From assembly GCA_023701135.1 (NCBI GenBank), contig JAMPXP010000003.1, positions 62,001 to 126,000 of the forward strand: DNA of 64,000 nt, written 5' to 3'. Positions 34,410-43,900 of this stretch are shown here, piece after piece. Each line of letters opens with the position of its first letter. The first letter of the stretch is position 1. Source of the DNA: Desulfobacula sp. (GTDB lineage: Bacteria > Desulfobacterota > Desulfobacteria > Desulfobacterales > Desulfobacteraceae). The notes below the pieces were generated by a model. That model was not told where the DNA came from, made no database searches, and worked only from the letters and a program-made list of their open reading frames with translations. The translations under genes were made by a program, and so were the position numbers.

Positions 34410-36248
34410 ATGCTGAATATTGAGGGCATTTCAAAAAGTTTTGGTGACCAGACCCTTCTGGACAACACAGGATTCCAGATAAACCCGGGAGAAAGGGTAG
34501 GGCTTGTCGGCCGGAATGGTCACGGTAAAACCACATTGCTCAATATCATATCCGGAAAGGACCATGCCGATGAAGGAGCCATTTCATGTCCATCCGGGTA
34601 TCGCATCGGAATTTTATCCCAGAAAATAAGCTTTTCAAAATCCCGTGTTCTTGACGAAGCCATATTGGGGCTCCTGGAGCATGAGAAAGACAACCACTGG
34701 AAAGCGGAAAAAATTCTTGCCGGGCTCGGATTTACTGAGACGGATTTTTCCAGGAATCCCAATGAATTTTCCGGAGGATTCCAAGTCAGATTGAATCTGA
34801 CCAAAGTATTGGTTTCAGAGCCGGATCTTCTAATTTTGGATGAGCCCACCAACTATCTGGATATCACCTCCATCCGGTGGATATCCCAATTTCTGATCGC
34901 ATGGCCAAGGGAAGTCCTGCTGGTGACCCACGACCGAAGTTTTATGGACAATGTGGTCACCCATATTGCCGGTATCCACCGGCAGAAAATAAAAAAAATC
35001 AAAGGGGATACCTCCAAATATTATCTTCAGATTGCCCAGGACGAAGAAGTCTATGAAAAAACAAGGCTGAATGAAGAGAAGAAAAAAAAAGAGATCGAAC
35101 TCTTCATCTCAAGATTCCGTGCAAAGGCCAGGCTTGCCAATATGGTCCAGTCACGGATCAAAACCCTTGAGAAAACCGGATCAAAAGAAAAACTCCAGAA
35201 ATTGAAAAATCTTGAATTCGGTTTTAATTACCTGCCCTTTCCCGGGAAACAGGTCATGCAGATCCAAAACCTGTCTTTTGGCTGGAGCAAAGAGAATCTT
35301 CTGGTGGATAATTTTTCCTTGACCGTTTATCCGGAGGACCGTATTGCCGTTATCGGTAAAAACGGAAAGGGTAAAACCACTTTTTTAAAACTCATCAGCG
35401 GCAACCTTACCCCGATCCAAGGCCGTATTAAAATCAACCCGGGTGTGGAATTGGGGTATTTTGAACAGACCAATGTGCAATCTTTGAATGATGAATTTAC
35501 GGTTGAAGATGAATTGATCCGGTCTTCACCTGATTCAGACCGTCAGACGGCCAGGAATATTTGTGGGGCCATGATGTTTGAAAAAGATCTGGCACTCAAA
35601 AAGATAGCCATCCTGTCCGGTGGAGAGAAATCAAGGGTGATGCTTGGAAAAATGCTCATGACCCCTTTGAATCTGCTGTTGCTGGATGAACCCAGCAACC
35701 ATCTGGATATTGAAGCCTGTGATGCGTTTGTTTCGGCCCTTGACCATTTTGAGGGAGCATTGATCCTTGTGACCCATAATGAAATGTTCCTCCATTCCCT
35801 GGCAAACAGGCTGATCGTATTTAAGAACGACAGTGTCCATGTCTTTGAAGGAACTTATCAGGAATTTCTGGAAAAAGAGGGATGGGACGAGGAAGGTATT
35901 CTGATTGAAAAAAAAATAAAAGCGCCCGGTCTGTCCAAGAAAGAACTTCGCCAGAAAAAATCCGATATCATTGCCCGGAAATCCAGGGACATCAAGCCTG
36001 TTAAACAGAAAATCCAGCGTCTTGAATCCGATATCGAGAAAAACGAGGATGCCATTTCCAAAACCAATGCACTTCTTCTCGAAGCTTCAGAAAAAAAGGA
36101 CAGTCAGAAAATACAAATTCTTGCAAAAGAATTGGCAGGACTTCAAACCCTGAATGAAACCCTATTTGAAGAACTTGAAATCCAGATGGAGTTGTTTGAA
36201 AGAATGGAAACCGATTATAATCACCAGATTGAAGAGGTTGAAAGGTAA
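34410..36248 (+). CDS. ABC-F family ATPase (Uup/YheS/EttA-like)
   Basis: Protein of 612 residues with two ABC domains and no membrane helices. First domain: Walker A 'GRNGHGKTTLL', signature 'EFSGGFQVRLNLTKVL', Walker B 'LLILDEPTNYLD'. The interdomain P-site linker is long, basic and helical. Second domain: Walker A 'GKNGKGKTTFL', signature 'ILSGGEKSRVMLGKML', Walker B 'LLLLDEPSNHLD'. A C-terminal coiled coil (from about residue 520, 'KQKIQRLESDIEKNEDAISK') resembles Uup or YheS tails. Such proteins act at the ribosome E-site. The exact subfamily cannot be set by eye. Confidence 0.92.
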   Translation: MLNIEGISKSFGDQTLLDNTGFQINPGERVGLVGRNGHGKTTLLNIISGKDHADEGAISCPSGYRIGILSQKISFSKSRVLDEAILGLLEHEKDNHWKAEKILAGLGFTETDFSRNPNEFSGGFQVRLNLTKVLVSEPDLLILDEPTNYLDITSIRWISQFLIAWPREVLLVTHDRSFMDNVVTHIAGIHRQKIKKIKGDTSKYYLQIAQDEEVYEKTRLNEEKKKKEIELFISRFRAKARLANMVQSRIKTLEKTGSKEKLQKLKNLEFGFNYLPFPGKQVMQIQNLSFGWSKENLLVDNFSLTVYPEDRIAVIGKNGKGKTTFLKLISGNLTPIQGRIKINPGVELGYFEQTNVQSLNDEFTVEDELIRSSPDSDRQTARNICGAMMFEKDLALKKIAILSGGEKSRVMLGKMLMTPLNLLLLDEPSNHLDIEACDAFVSALDHFEGALILVTHNEMFLHSLANRLIVFKNDSVHVFEGTYQEFLEKEGWDEEGILIEKKIKAPGLSKKELRQKKSDIIARKSRDIKPVKQKIQRLESDIEKNEDAISKTNALLLEASEKKDSQKIQILAKELAGLQTLNETLFEELEIQMELFERMETDYNHQIEEVER

Positions 36249-36257
36249 TATTTTAAG

Positions 36258-36473
36258 ATGGACAAAAAAAAATTTCGTTTTTATTATGGTATTGTTCTGA
36301 TTGCCGTCGGTCTCGGGGTCTTTTACAGGATTCCCCAGGTCATGCCGCAAATTGAAACCATTGAATTTTTCAGGCAGAAATTGGTACTGGTCAAGCTGTG
36401 TTTTTATATCCTCGGGGTGTTTTTGATTTTAGCCGGCGGCATCAGGATATACAGAACCCGGAAAGACAATTAA
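36258..36473 (+). CDS. Small two-helix membrane protein, unknown
   Basis: Protein of 71 residues: basic start 'MDKKKFRFYYG', a first helix 'IVLIAVGLGVFYRIPQVM' and a second helix 'LVLVKLCFYILGVFLILAGGIRIY', then a basic end. It sits 9 bases after the ABC-F gene and 9 bases before the PilB-like ATPase gene, on the same strand, so it is cotranscribed with both. No family recognised; by position it could assist the secretion/pilus motor. Confidence 0.65.
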   Translation: MDKKKFRFYYGIVLIAVGLGVFYRIPQVMPQIETIEFFRQKLVLVKLCFYILGVFLILAGGIRIYRTRKDN

Positions 36474-36482
36474 GGAATAGAA

Positions 36483-38693
36483 ATGCAAAAGACATCCAGC
36501 TTGAAATCCACCATCAAAGATCAATCCGGGGCAGGAAAAACCAAAATCGGTGAGATCCTGTCCAAAGAGGGCCAGATTACAAGCATGCAATTGGATGAAG
36601 CCCTATCAATCCAGAAAAAGACCAATGAAAGACTCAGTGGAATTCTTCTGAGCAGAGGCTATATTGATCCGGATACCATCGTCAATGTGCTGGGCCGTCT
36701 TTATAATTATCAGGTCATTAAACGTTCGGATATCAGACCTGATCCCAAATTGTTAAAACTTTTTCCCTATGAAACGGCCAAGCCCGCCATGGCTTTCCCC
36801 CTCGAATTAAATGGGAATGAGTTGACCATTGCCATGGTGGAGCCCACCGATACAACGATCGTAGAGGAACTTCAAAAGAAAACCGGAAAGACGGTCAAGG
36901 TTTTTGTCTCAACGGAACATGATTTGATTCAGGCCTTTCGTGATTTTTATAAAATCAGTGATGATGAGTATAAGAGCTTTCTTCGGTTTGAGGAAGACGC
37001 CGACAGCAATGAACCCGTCACTTCGGTGGAGGATTTCGGCAGCCTGGTGTCTGAGGCGGCCGAAGAACTTGAGGTCGGCGCGGCAGACGCAGACATGGGC
37101 CGTGACGAGTTCATGGCTTCCGATGCCCCGATTATCAAACTTGTGAACGGTATCCTGACCAAAGCCATTAATGACGGGGTCAGTGATATCCATATCGAAC
37201 CCTTTGAAAAAACCTTCCAGGTCAGATACCGGCTTGACGGATCCATGTATAAGGCCATGAATCTTCCGCTCAGCATCAAAAATGCCGTCATTTCCCGTAT
37301 CAAAATCCTGGCCCAGCTCGATATTGCCGAAAGAAGAGTTCCCCAGGACGGCAGGATAAAACTGAGACTGGGAAAGAAAAAATCCATCGATTTCAGGGTG
37401 TCCACCCTGCCGACGCTTTTTGGCGAGAGCATCGTCATGCGTATCCTGGATCAAAGCGCCCTGAGCATTGATCTGACCAAGCTGGGATTTGAACCTGCCA
37501 CCTTTGAAAGCCTTAAACGATGTATTTCCAGGCCCTATGGACTGATTCTGGTGACCGGGCCCACAGGCAGCGGGAAAACCACTACCCTGTATTCCATATT
37601 GAACCGGTTGAATAAAGATGACATCAAGATACTGACAGCCGAAGACCCGGTGGAATTCAATTTCAAGGGCATCAACCAGGTGCCGGTAAAACAGGAAATC
37701 GGCATGACCTTTGCTGCGGCATTGAAAGCCTTCCTGCGCCAGGACCCGGACATCATCATGGTGGGTGAGATCCGGGATTTTGAAACCGCTGAAATCGCCA
37801 TTAAAGCCGCCATGACCGGCCATCTGGTCTTCGCAACCCTTCATACCAATGATTGTCCCTCAACCATCGGGCGTTTGATTGATATCGGCATTCCGCCCTA
37901 TATGCTGGCCTCCGCCGTGACCCTGGTCTTGTCCCAGCGCCTTGCCCGGAGACTCTGTCCCGAATGCAAACAGATCGTAACCGGCTATAATCCCAAGGAT
38001 CTTGAATTCCAGGGTTTCGCCAAGGATGAAATCCAGGATCTCAAGATGTATGGCCCCAAGGGATGCAGCCATTGCAACGGAACCGGACATAAGGGCCGGG
38101 TCGGGCTTTATGAATTAATGGAAGTCACCGATGATGTGGCCAAGGCCATCAGCGCCCAGGTATCGGAAGACCAGCTCAGAAAGGTGGCCGTCCAGGAGGG
38201 AATGGTAACCTTGAGAGAAGCCGGCCTCAGGAAAATCCGGGCCGGAGAAACCTCCTATGAAGAGGTTTTGAAAAAAACCGTTGTTACCAAAGAATCCTTG
38301 CCCGCCTACCTGATCAACCCCGATGTTGAACGCTATGAGGATAAGGATGTGATTATCCGGGAAGGCAATACCGATATTGATTTTTTTACCCTTGTCCAGG
38401 GTGGGGTCTATGTGGTCAAAGGGGGTAAGAAAATTGCCGAGATTGTCCAGCCCGGGGAATATTTCGGGGAGATGTCTGCCATTACGGGTGAACCCAGATC
38501 TGCATCCATCATTTCCAAAGGCAGGTCCATGGTCAAGCGGTTCCCGGGCAATAAACTGGCCGAGGTGATTGAAAAATATCCGGATGTGGCCAAACATTTA
38601 TTCAGTGTTCTGGCGGCAAGACTCGACAGCACGGATAAACGATTTGTCAATATGCTCAATCAGTTTACCAAGGCACCGGCACCCAAGAATTGA
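36483..38693 (+). CDS. PilB/GspE-type assembly ATPase with C-terminal cyclic-nucleotide-binding domain
   Basis: Protein of 736 residues after a good Shine-Dalgarno (AAGGAATAG). Residues about 18-150 are an MshEN-type domain ('KIGEILSKEGQITSMQLDEAL', 'LLSRGYIDPDTIVNVLG'). The ATPase follows: 'APIIKLVNGILTKAINDGVSDIHIEP', Walker A 'GPTGSGKTT' at 359-367, Asp box 'LTAEDPVEF', Walker B 'RQDPDIIMVGEIRD', His box 'GHLVFATLHTND', and a four-Cys zinc site 'CPEC..CSHCNG'. About residues 605-725 are a CNB domain with phosphate-binding cassette 'FGEMSAITGEPRSAS', keeping Glu663 and Arg672 that bind the ribose and phosphate of cAMP/cGMP. It powers pilus or pseudopilus assembly; nucleotide control is inferred. 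No other pilus genes are adjacent. Confidence 0.92.
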   Translation: MQKTSSLKSTIKDQSGAGKTKIGEILSKEGQITSMQLDEALSIQKKTNERLSGILLSRGYIDPDTIVNVLGRLYNYQVIKRSDIRPDPKLLKLFPYETAKPAMAFPLELNGNELTIAMVEPTDTTIVEELQKKTGKTVKVFVSTEHDLIQAFRDFYKISDDEYKSFLRFEEDADSNEPVTSVEDFGSLVSEAAEELEVGAADADMGRDEFMASDAPIIKLVNGILTKAINDGVSDIHIEPFEKTFQVRYRLDGSMYKAMNLPLSIKNAVISRIKILAQLDIAERRVPQDGRIKLRLGKKKSIDFRVSTLPTLFGESIVMRILDQSALSIDLTKLGFEPATFESLKRCISRPYGLILVTGPTGSGKTTTLYSILNRLNKDDIKILTAEDPVEFNFKGINQVPVKQEIGMTFAAALKAFLRQDPDIIMVGEIRDFETAEIAIKAAMTGHLVFATLHTNDCPSTIGRLIDIGIPPYMLASAVTLVLSQRLARRLCPECKQIVTGYNPKDLEFQGFAKDEIQDLKMYGPKGCSHCNGTGHKGRVGLYELMEVTDDVAKAISAQVSEDQLRKVAVQEGMVTLREAGLRKIRAGETSYEEVLKKTVVTKESLPAYLINPDVERYEDKDVIIREGNTDIDFFTLVQGGVYVVKGGKKIAEIVQPGEYFGEMSAITGEPRSASIISKGRSMVKRFPGNKLAEVIEKYPDVAKHLFSVLAARLDSTDKRFVNMLNQFTKAPAPKN

Positions 38694-38694
38694 A

Positions 38695-39225
38695 TCATTT
38701 CTTATAATACCGGTCCTTTTCGCTGTATATACAGCCACAATACTGCTGCCGGTAGAGATTCAGGCGTTTAGATGCTTCAATACCGGATTTCCAGCCCTCT
38801 CTGAAATCATAATAAAAAAAATCGATACCGTATTTTACGGCAATGGCTTCCCCTGTTTCCCGGATCCGGTCATGGTTCTGGAATTTGCTGTATAAAAGCG
38901 TGGTTGAAAAAGCTTCAAAATTTCCTTTTTTAGCAACCAGGGCGGTTTGCAGCAGCCTGTCATGGTAACAGATCCTGCACCGGTCTGCTTCCCTGAAAGC
39001 AACGGATTGAATAAACGCTTCTATTTGATAATCCTGCTGATAAATGACCTTGAGATTGATGGACCGGGCGTATTCTTTTAAAGTATCTTCCCTTTTCAAA
39101 CATTCCTGAAAGGGATGAATATTATGCCGGTAGAAAAAACCCATGATATCCATGTCCATCTGTCTTAAGATTTGAACAGGGTAGATGGAGCAGGGCGCAC
39201 AACAGGTATGCAATAAAAGCTTCAA
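38695..39225 (-). CDS. queH: Epoxyqueuosine reductase QueH
   Basis: Protein of 176 residues of the DUF208/QueH family, which makes queuosine from epoxyqueuosine in tRNA wobble positions as a non-homologous replacement of QueG. Visible features: 'LLLHTCCAPCSIYPVQIL' with the N-terminal CC and C for the Fe-S and active site, 'YNIHPF'-like segment 'RHNIHPFQECLKR', 'DRCRICYHDRL' and the family end 'QQYCGCIYS'. It overlaps yggS by 4 bases. The stop is 2 bases from the convergent PilB-like gene. Confidence 0.93.
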   Translation of the reverse strand: MKLLLHTCCAPCSIYPVQILRQMDMDIMGFFYRHNIHPFQECLKREDTLKEYARSINLKVIYQQDYQIEAFIQSVAFREADRCRICYHDRLLQTALVAKKGNFEAFSTTLLYSKFQNHDRIRETGEAIAVKYGIDFFYYDFREGWKSGIEASKRLNLYRQQYCGCIYSEKDRYYKK

Positions 39226-39914
39226 TTTCTTTCTCCGAATAAGGAGGTTCCAATCCTGACCATGGTAGCCCCTTCTTCAATGGCCACCCGGAAATCATTG
39301 CTCATTCCCATGGACAGATGATTCATGGACACATTCGGAAATTGATGGGCCAAGATATTGTCCCTGATGTGTAAAAGTGCTCTGAAATAACCTCTTGCCT
39401 GTTCAGGATCATCAAAATAGGGCGGCATGCACATCAATCCCTGTATGGCAATATTTTCAAACCCATGGATCTGTCTTGCCAGTTCCACTGCCTTTTCAGC
39501 ATCGGTACCGGATTTGGTCTTTTCCTTGCCGATATTGACCTGGAGCAGTATTTTTTGAATTTTATGAATGGCCCTTGCCTGTCTGTCTATCGCTTTAGCA
39601 AGCTTAACAGAATCCACGGTGTGGATATATTCAAAATATTTTACGGCAATGGCCGCCTTATTGGATTGGAGGTGTCCGATAAAATGCCAGCAGGCTTTTT
39701 CCGTCCCGATGGTCTCAATTTTTGCCACGGCTTCCTGGATATAATTTTCTCCAAAATGCACGGCGCCACATTGGAGGGCCTCCATTACCGTTTCTGCATT
39801 TTTTTTCTTGGTCACGGCGACGAGAAGGATATCTTCAGGGTTCCGGCCACAGGATTTTGCCGTCTCCGCAATAAGTCCATTTATCGTTTCAAGGTTTTTT
39901 TTAATGGATGACAT
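39222..39914 (-). CDS. yggS: YggS/PLPBP family pyridoxal-phosphate homeostasis protein
   Basis: Protein of 230 residues, the family length. Key text: 'DILLVAVTKKKNAETVMEAL' with the PLP-binding lysine in the TK stretch, 'GENYIQEAVAKI', 'WHFIGHLQSNKAAIAV', 'IHTVDSVKLA', 'LQVNIGKEKTKSG', 'GLMCMPPY', 'LSMGMSNDFRVAIEEGATMVRIGTSLFG'. It binds PLP without known catalysis and buffers vitamin B6 and amino acid pools. Located 7 bases after maf and overlapping queH. Confidence 0.95.
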   Translation of the reverse strand: MSSIKKNLETINGLIAETAKSCGRNPEDILLVAVTKKKNAETVMEALQCGAVHFGENYIQEAVAKIETIGTEKACWHFIGHLQSNKAAIAVKYFEYIHTVDSVKLAKAIDRQARAIHKIQKILLQVNIGKEKTKSGTDAEKAVELARQIHGFENIAIQGLMCMPPYFDDPEQARGYFRALLHIRDNILAHQFPNVSMNHLSMGMSNDFRVAIEEGATMVRIGTSLFGERN

Positions 39915-39921
39915 GTCGGGT

Positions 39922-40518
39922 TTATATCCTCATTTCAATGATCTTTAATTCCATCAGGGCCTCAATGACTTCGCAGACCGGCAACCCCACAACATTTGAA
40001 TAGGACCCGGAAATTTTTCTGACCAGAAATGCACCCAGGCCCTGGATGCCATAGGCCCCTGCCTTGTCAAAGGGTTCTTTTGTGTTCACATACCATTTTA
40101 TTTCCTGATCCGATAAAGATTTAAACCAGACCCTGGTTTTTACGGCAGTTTTTATGACGGTCTGTTTATGCTTGTTCATGATACAAAAGCCGGTGAATAC
40201 CAGATGTTCCCGGTCACTCAACAGCCTGAGCATTTCCATGGCATGATGTTCTGATTCCGGTTTTCCCAGGATTTGATCCTGGAGGACCACAATGGTATCG
40301 GCCCCCAGAATCCAGAGATCAGGATAGGCCTTGGCAATTTTTTCCGCCTTCATAAAAGAGAGTGATTTTACATATTCCACCGGATTTTTTATGGAGATGT
40401 CCTCTTCATCAATATCGGAAGGGACAATTTCAAGTTCGATCCCTGTCTGTTCAAGAAGTTCTCGTCTCCGGGGGGACTGGGAGGCCAATAATAATGTTTC
40501 CAGATTGATCGGTTTCAT
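39922..40518 (-). CDS. maf: Maf family nucleoside triphosphate pyrophosphatase
   Basis: Protein of 198 residues. Opening motif 'LLLASQSPRRRELLEQTGIELEIVPSDIDEE', central 'PDLWILGADTIVVLQDQILGKPESEHHAMEML', and 'WYVNTKEPFDKAGAYGIQGLGAFLVRKISGSYSNVVGLP'. It hydrolyses (d)NTPs, for this subfamily probably dTTP/UTP, preventing incorporation of altered nucleotides and affecting septum formation. First gene of a maf-yggS-queH operon. Confidence 0.95.
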   Translation of the reverse strand: MKPINLETLLLASQSPRRRELLEQTGIELEIVPSDIDEEDISIKNPVEYVKSLSFMKAEKIAKAYPDLWILGADTIVVLQDQILGKPESEHHAMEMLRLLSDREHLVFTGFCIMNKHKQTVIKTAVKTRVWFKSLSDQEIKWYVNTKEPFDKAGAYGIQGLGAFLVRKISGSYSNVVGLPVCEVIEALMELKIIEMRI

Positions 40519-40581
40519 AGGATTTTATTATCAGAAATCCGTCAAGGAAACAATCCCGGGATAGACCAATGGGTTTTAGGC

Positions 40582-40608
40582 TTGCATATTTCATAAAAAT
40601 ATTATAGA
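40582..40608 (+). promoter_or_regulatory. Possible promoter for tRNA-Leu
   Basis: TTGCAT at 40582-40587 and TATAGA at 40603-40608 with a short 15-base spacer; transcription would start about 8 bases before the tRNA. Weak, but it is the only candidate in the gap after maf. Confidence 0.35.
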
Positions 40609-40622
40609 AAACCATGGATTAT

Positions 40623-40710
40623 GCCTGGGTGGCGGAACTGGTAGACGCAAGGGACTTAAAATCCCTCGGTGATTATCACTGTACGAGTTCAATTCTCGTC
40701 CCAGGTACCA
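40623..40710 (+). tRNA. tRNA-Leu (anticodon UAA)
   Basis: Acceptor GCCTGGG (40623-40629) pairs with CCCAGGT (40700-40706, one G-U), followed by A and encoded CCA. D-loop with GGTAGACGC, anticodon stem AGGGA/TCCCT around loop CTTAAAA giving anticodon TAA, a long class II variable arm ('CGGTGATTATCACTG'), and T arm 'ACGAGTTCAATTCTCGT'. The long variable arm fits leucine. Confidence 0.96.
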
Positions 40711-40720
40711 GATAAAATTA

Positions 40721-40753
40721 AGGGTTTAGCCGGGTTTGGCAAACCCTTTTTTT
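40721..40753 (+). terminator. Rho-independent terminator after tRNA-Leu
   Basis: Stem AGGGTTT (40721-40727) with AAACCCT (40741-40747), extended by an inner GCC/GGC, followed by a run of T (40747-40753). It starts 10 bases after the tRNA 3' end. Confidence 0.85.
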
Positions 40754-40916
40754 GTCGACCAATACTTTTTCCTATTTAAAAAAAAATTTTATATGGTTTA
40801 CTCTTATCTGAATTTATCATAAAACTTTAGGAAAATTAAGGTCAGCATAACAGTTTTTTTCAGCTCATAATATCCGATATGGTTTGACAAAGGGTTAGTC
40901 AAGCAGGAGAAACCAT

Positions 40917-43900
40917 ATGGCCAGAAAGAAGAAAATCATGGATAAGCCGGGCGACTCCTCTGATATATCAACCTGTGACCCTCAAACAGCAGTTGAGGTT
41001 GCTTCAGAGGCCCGACCCGGGCCGGATAAAAAATTTCCCGTTGTCGGGATTGGCGCATCGGCCGGGGGACTGGCGGCTTTCGAGGCATTTTTTTCGGGCA
41101 TACCCGCCGACATTGACACAGGCATGGCCTTTGTTCTGGTTCAGCATCTGGCTCCGAACCACAAAAGCATCCTTACGGATCTGATTCGTCGTTACACCAG
41201 CATGAAGGTTTTTGAAGTTGAAGACGGAATGAAAGTCTGTCCCAATTGCGCTTACATCATTCCACCGGGCCGTGACATGGCATTCCTCGGCGGAACGCTG
41301 CATCTTCTGGAACCTTTTGCGCCGAGGGGCCTGCGCATGCCCATCGACTTTTTTTTCCGATCCCTGGCCCAGGATCAACATGATCGGGCCATCGGGATCG
41401 TGCTCTCCGGAACCGGCAGTGACGGGACTGCCGGTGTGCGGGCCATCAAGGGAGAGGGCGGTATGGTCATGGCCCAGAATCCCTATTCCGCGGAATACGA
41501 CAGCATGCCTTTAAGCGCCATTGCCACCGGTCTGGTGGACTATGAACTTGCGCCTGCTGAAATGCCGGCTCAAATCATGGCTTATGTGGCCCATGCGTTC
41601 AAGCTTCCGGCCCATACTGTCAGCTCCGGGTCTTCCAGGATGGACAATGCATTGAAAAAAATTTTCATCCTGCTGCGGGCCCAGACCGGCCACGATTTTT
41701 CCGGATATAAGCCCAGCACTATCCATCGGCGCATTTTACGCCGCATGGCCATGCATCAGATCGACACCCTGGCCGGTTATGTCACCTATGCCCAGAAAAC
41801 CCCGGTTGAATTGGAACATCTTTTTCGTGATCTATTGATCGGGGTTACCCGGTTTTTCAGGGACCCGGAAGCCTTTAACTCCCTTGAGACTAAAATTATT
41901 CCCCAGCTCTTTGCAGACAAACCCATGGACGGTTTGATCCGCGTATGGGTAGCGGGCTGTTCCACCGGAGAAGAAGCCTATTCCCTGGCTATTTTACTGG
42001 CCGAACAGCAGGAAGCGCTTAAATGCGGCGTCAAGGTCCAGATTTTTGCCACAGATATTGACAGCCATGCCATCGCCACAGCCCGTAACGGACGTTATCC
42101 GGCCAGTATTGCCGAAGACATATCGCCGTCACGGCTGGCAAGATTTTTTTCCATCGAACCCGGCAATGTCCTCCGGATTCACAAAACCCTTCGCGATCTG
42201 CTGATTTTTTCAGAGCAGGATGTGATTAAAGATCCGCCTTTTTCAAGGATCGATCTGATCAGTTGCCGCAACCTGATGATTTATATGGGAGGGGATCTGC
42301 AGAAAAAACTCATCGCGCTTTTCCACTATGCCCTGAATCCGGGCGGGTTTCTCTTTCTTGGGACTTCCGAAACAGTGGGTGAATTGGGCGAACAGTTTTC
42401 GACCAAAGACCGAAAACAAAAAATTTATCAGCGCAAGGAAAATCTTTACGGTACACAACAAAGCGCCATGAGTAAATTTTTACCCCCCATGACAGATAAA
42501 GACATACTCCCCCATGCCGGGAAAAAAACAACGGGTCCTGTAAAGCTATCTGTCCGTGAGTTAACGGAACAGACACTGCTGCAGATGGCCCCGGCCGCAG
42601 CCATGGTAAACACTCATGGCGACATCCTGTATCTTCACGGCCGCACCGGGATGTACCTGGAGTTGTCTCCGGGAGAGGCCGGCGTCAACAATATTTTAAA
42701 AATGGCCCGGGAAGGATTGCAGCAACATTTGACAAAAGCCCTGCAAAAGGCTGCGGCAGGTCAAAAAATGGCGAGCTATCCCCGTCTGCATGTCAAAACC
42801 AATGGTGATTTTAGTATTGTCAATTTAACGGTCCGATCCGTGACCCCCCGTCGAGGCGAAGCTGTAGTTCCGCCCTTATATCTTGTCATTTTTACGAAGG
42901 AGGAGACCCCTCCGGCAACAGAACCTGTCTTGTCCAAAGATTTCTCCATAGAAACCGGTATGGATGTTGTTGTAAGGGATGAAACTCAGGATCAGGCGCT
43001 CATCAAAGCGCTGCAGCAGGAACTGAAGATGAAAGAAGAGTATCTCCAGGCCACCCATGAAGAACTGGAGACCTCCAACGAAGAACTCAAATCCTCAAAT
43101 GAGGAGATGCAATCCGTCAATGAGGAATTGCAATCCACCAACGAAGAACTGGAAACCTCCAAGGAGGAATTGCAGTCGGTCAACGAGGAATTGTCCACGG
43201 TCAATGCCGAGTTGCAGGCCAAGGTCATTGATCTGTCGAGAAGCAACAACGATATGAACAACCTTTTGGCCGGTACGGGCATAGCCACTGTTTTTGTAGA
43301 TTGCAACCTTTGTATTCTCCGGTTTACCCCGGCGGCCACCCGGATCATAAACCTGATTCATGGAGATATCGGCCGCCCCGTAGGCCATACGGTTTCCAAC
43401 CTGGAAGGGGTCACCGATCTGACGGCAGACATTCAATCGGTACTGAACACCCTGTCTCCCAAAGAATCGGAAGTAAAAACAAAAGCCGGGGAATGGTATA
43501 TCATGCGCATTCTTCCCTATCGAACCCTGGAAAATGATATCGAAGGCGCCGTCCTTACCTTTGTGGATATCAGCGATCGAAAAAAGGCGGAAGAAGCCCT
43601 TCAGGAATCCAAGGAGAGAGAGATTAAGGGCCGGATGGCCGCGGCAATCGTTGACACGGTGCGGGAACCCATGTTGGTTCTGGATGAAAATTTGCGGGTG
43701 GTTTCAGCCAACCAATCCTTTTGCAGCGTCTTCCAGGTAACCCCCGGGGACGCCATCGGACGGTTGTTGAATGATCTTGGAAACGGTCAATGGAATATTC
43801 CATCCCTGCTCACCCTGTTAAATAAAATCCTGCCTCAAAATTCAGTGTTCAATGATTATGAATTGACCCACAATTTTGAGCATATCGGTCCGCGAACCAT

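Noticed and set aside
36909-37844. A 311-codon open frame on the minus strand opposite the PilB-like gene
   Set aside because: It lies wholly inside a clearly real gene with perfect motifs on the other strand, shows no family motif and has no ribosome-binding site; it is a reading-frame shadow.
40884-40902. TTGAC-N9-GTCAA inverted repeat before the CheB-CheR gene
   Set aside because: Arms of only 5 bases are expected by chance in a region of this size, and the TTGACA is too close to the ATG to act as a -35 box.
43050-43220. Short repeated units in the CheB-CheR gene that look like a tandem DNA repeat
   Set aside because: They encode the heptads of a coiled coil ('NEELQS', 'NEELET'); units differ in sequence and there are no spacers, so it is neither a CRISPR array nor a satellite.
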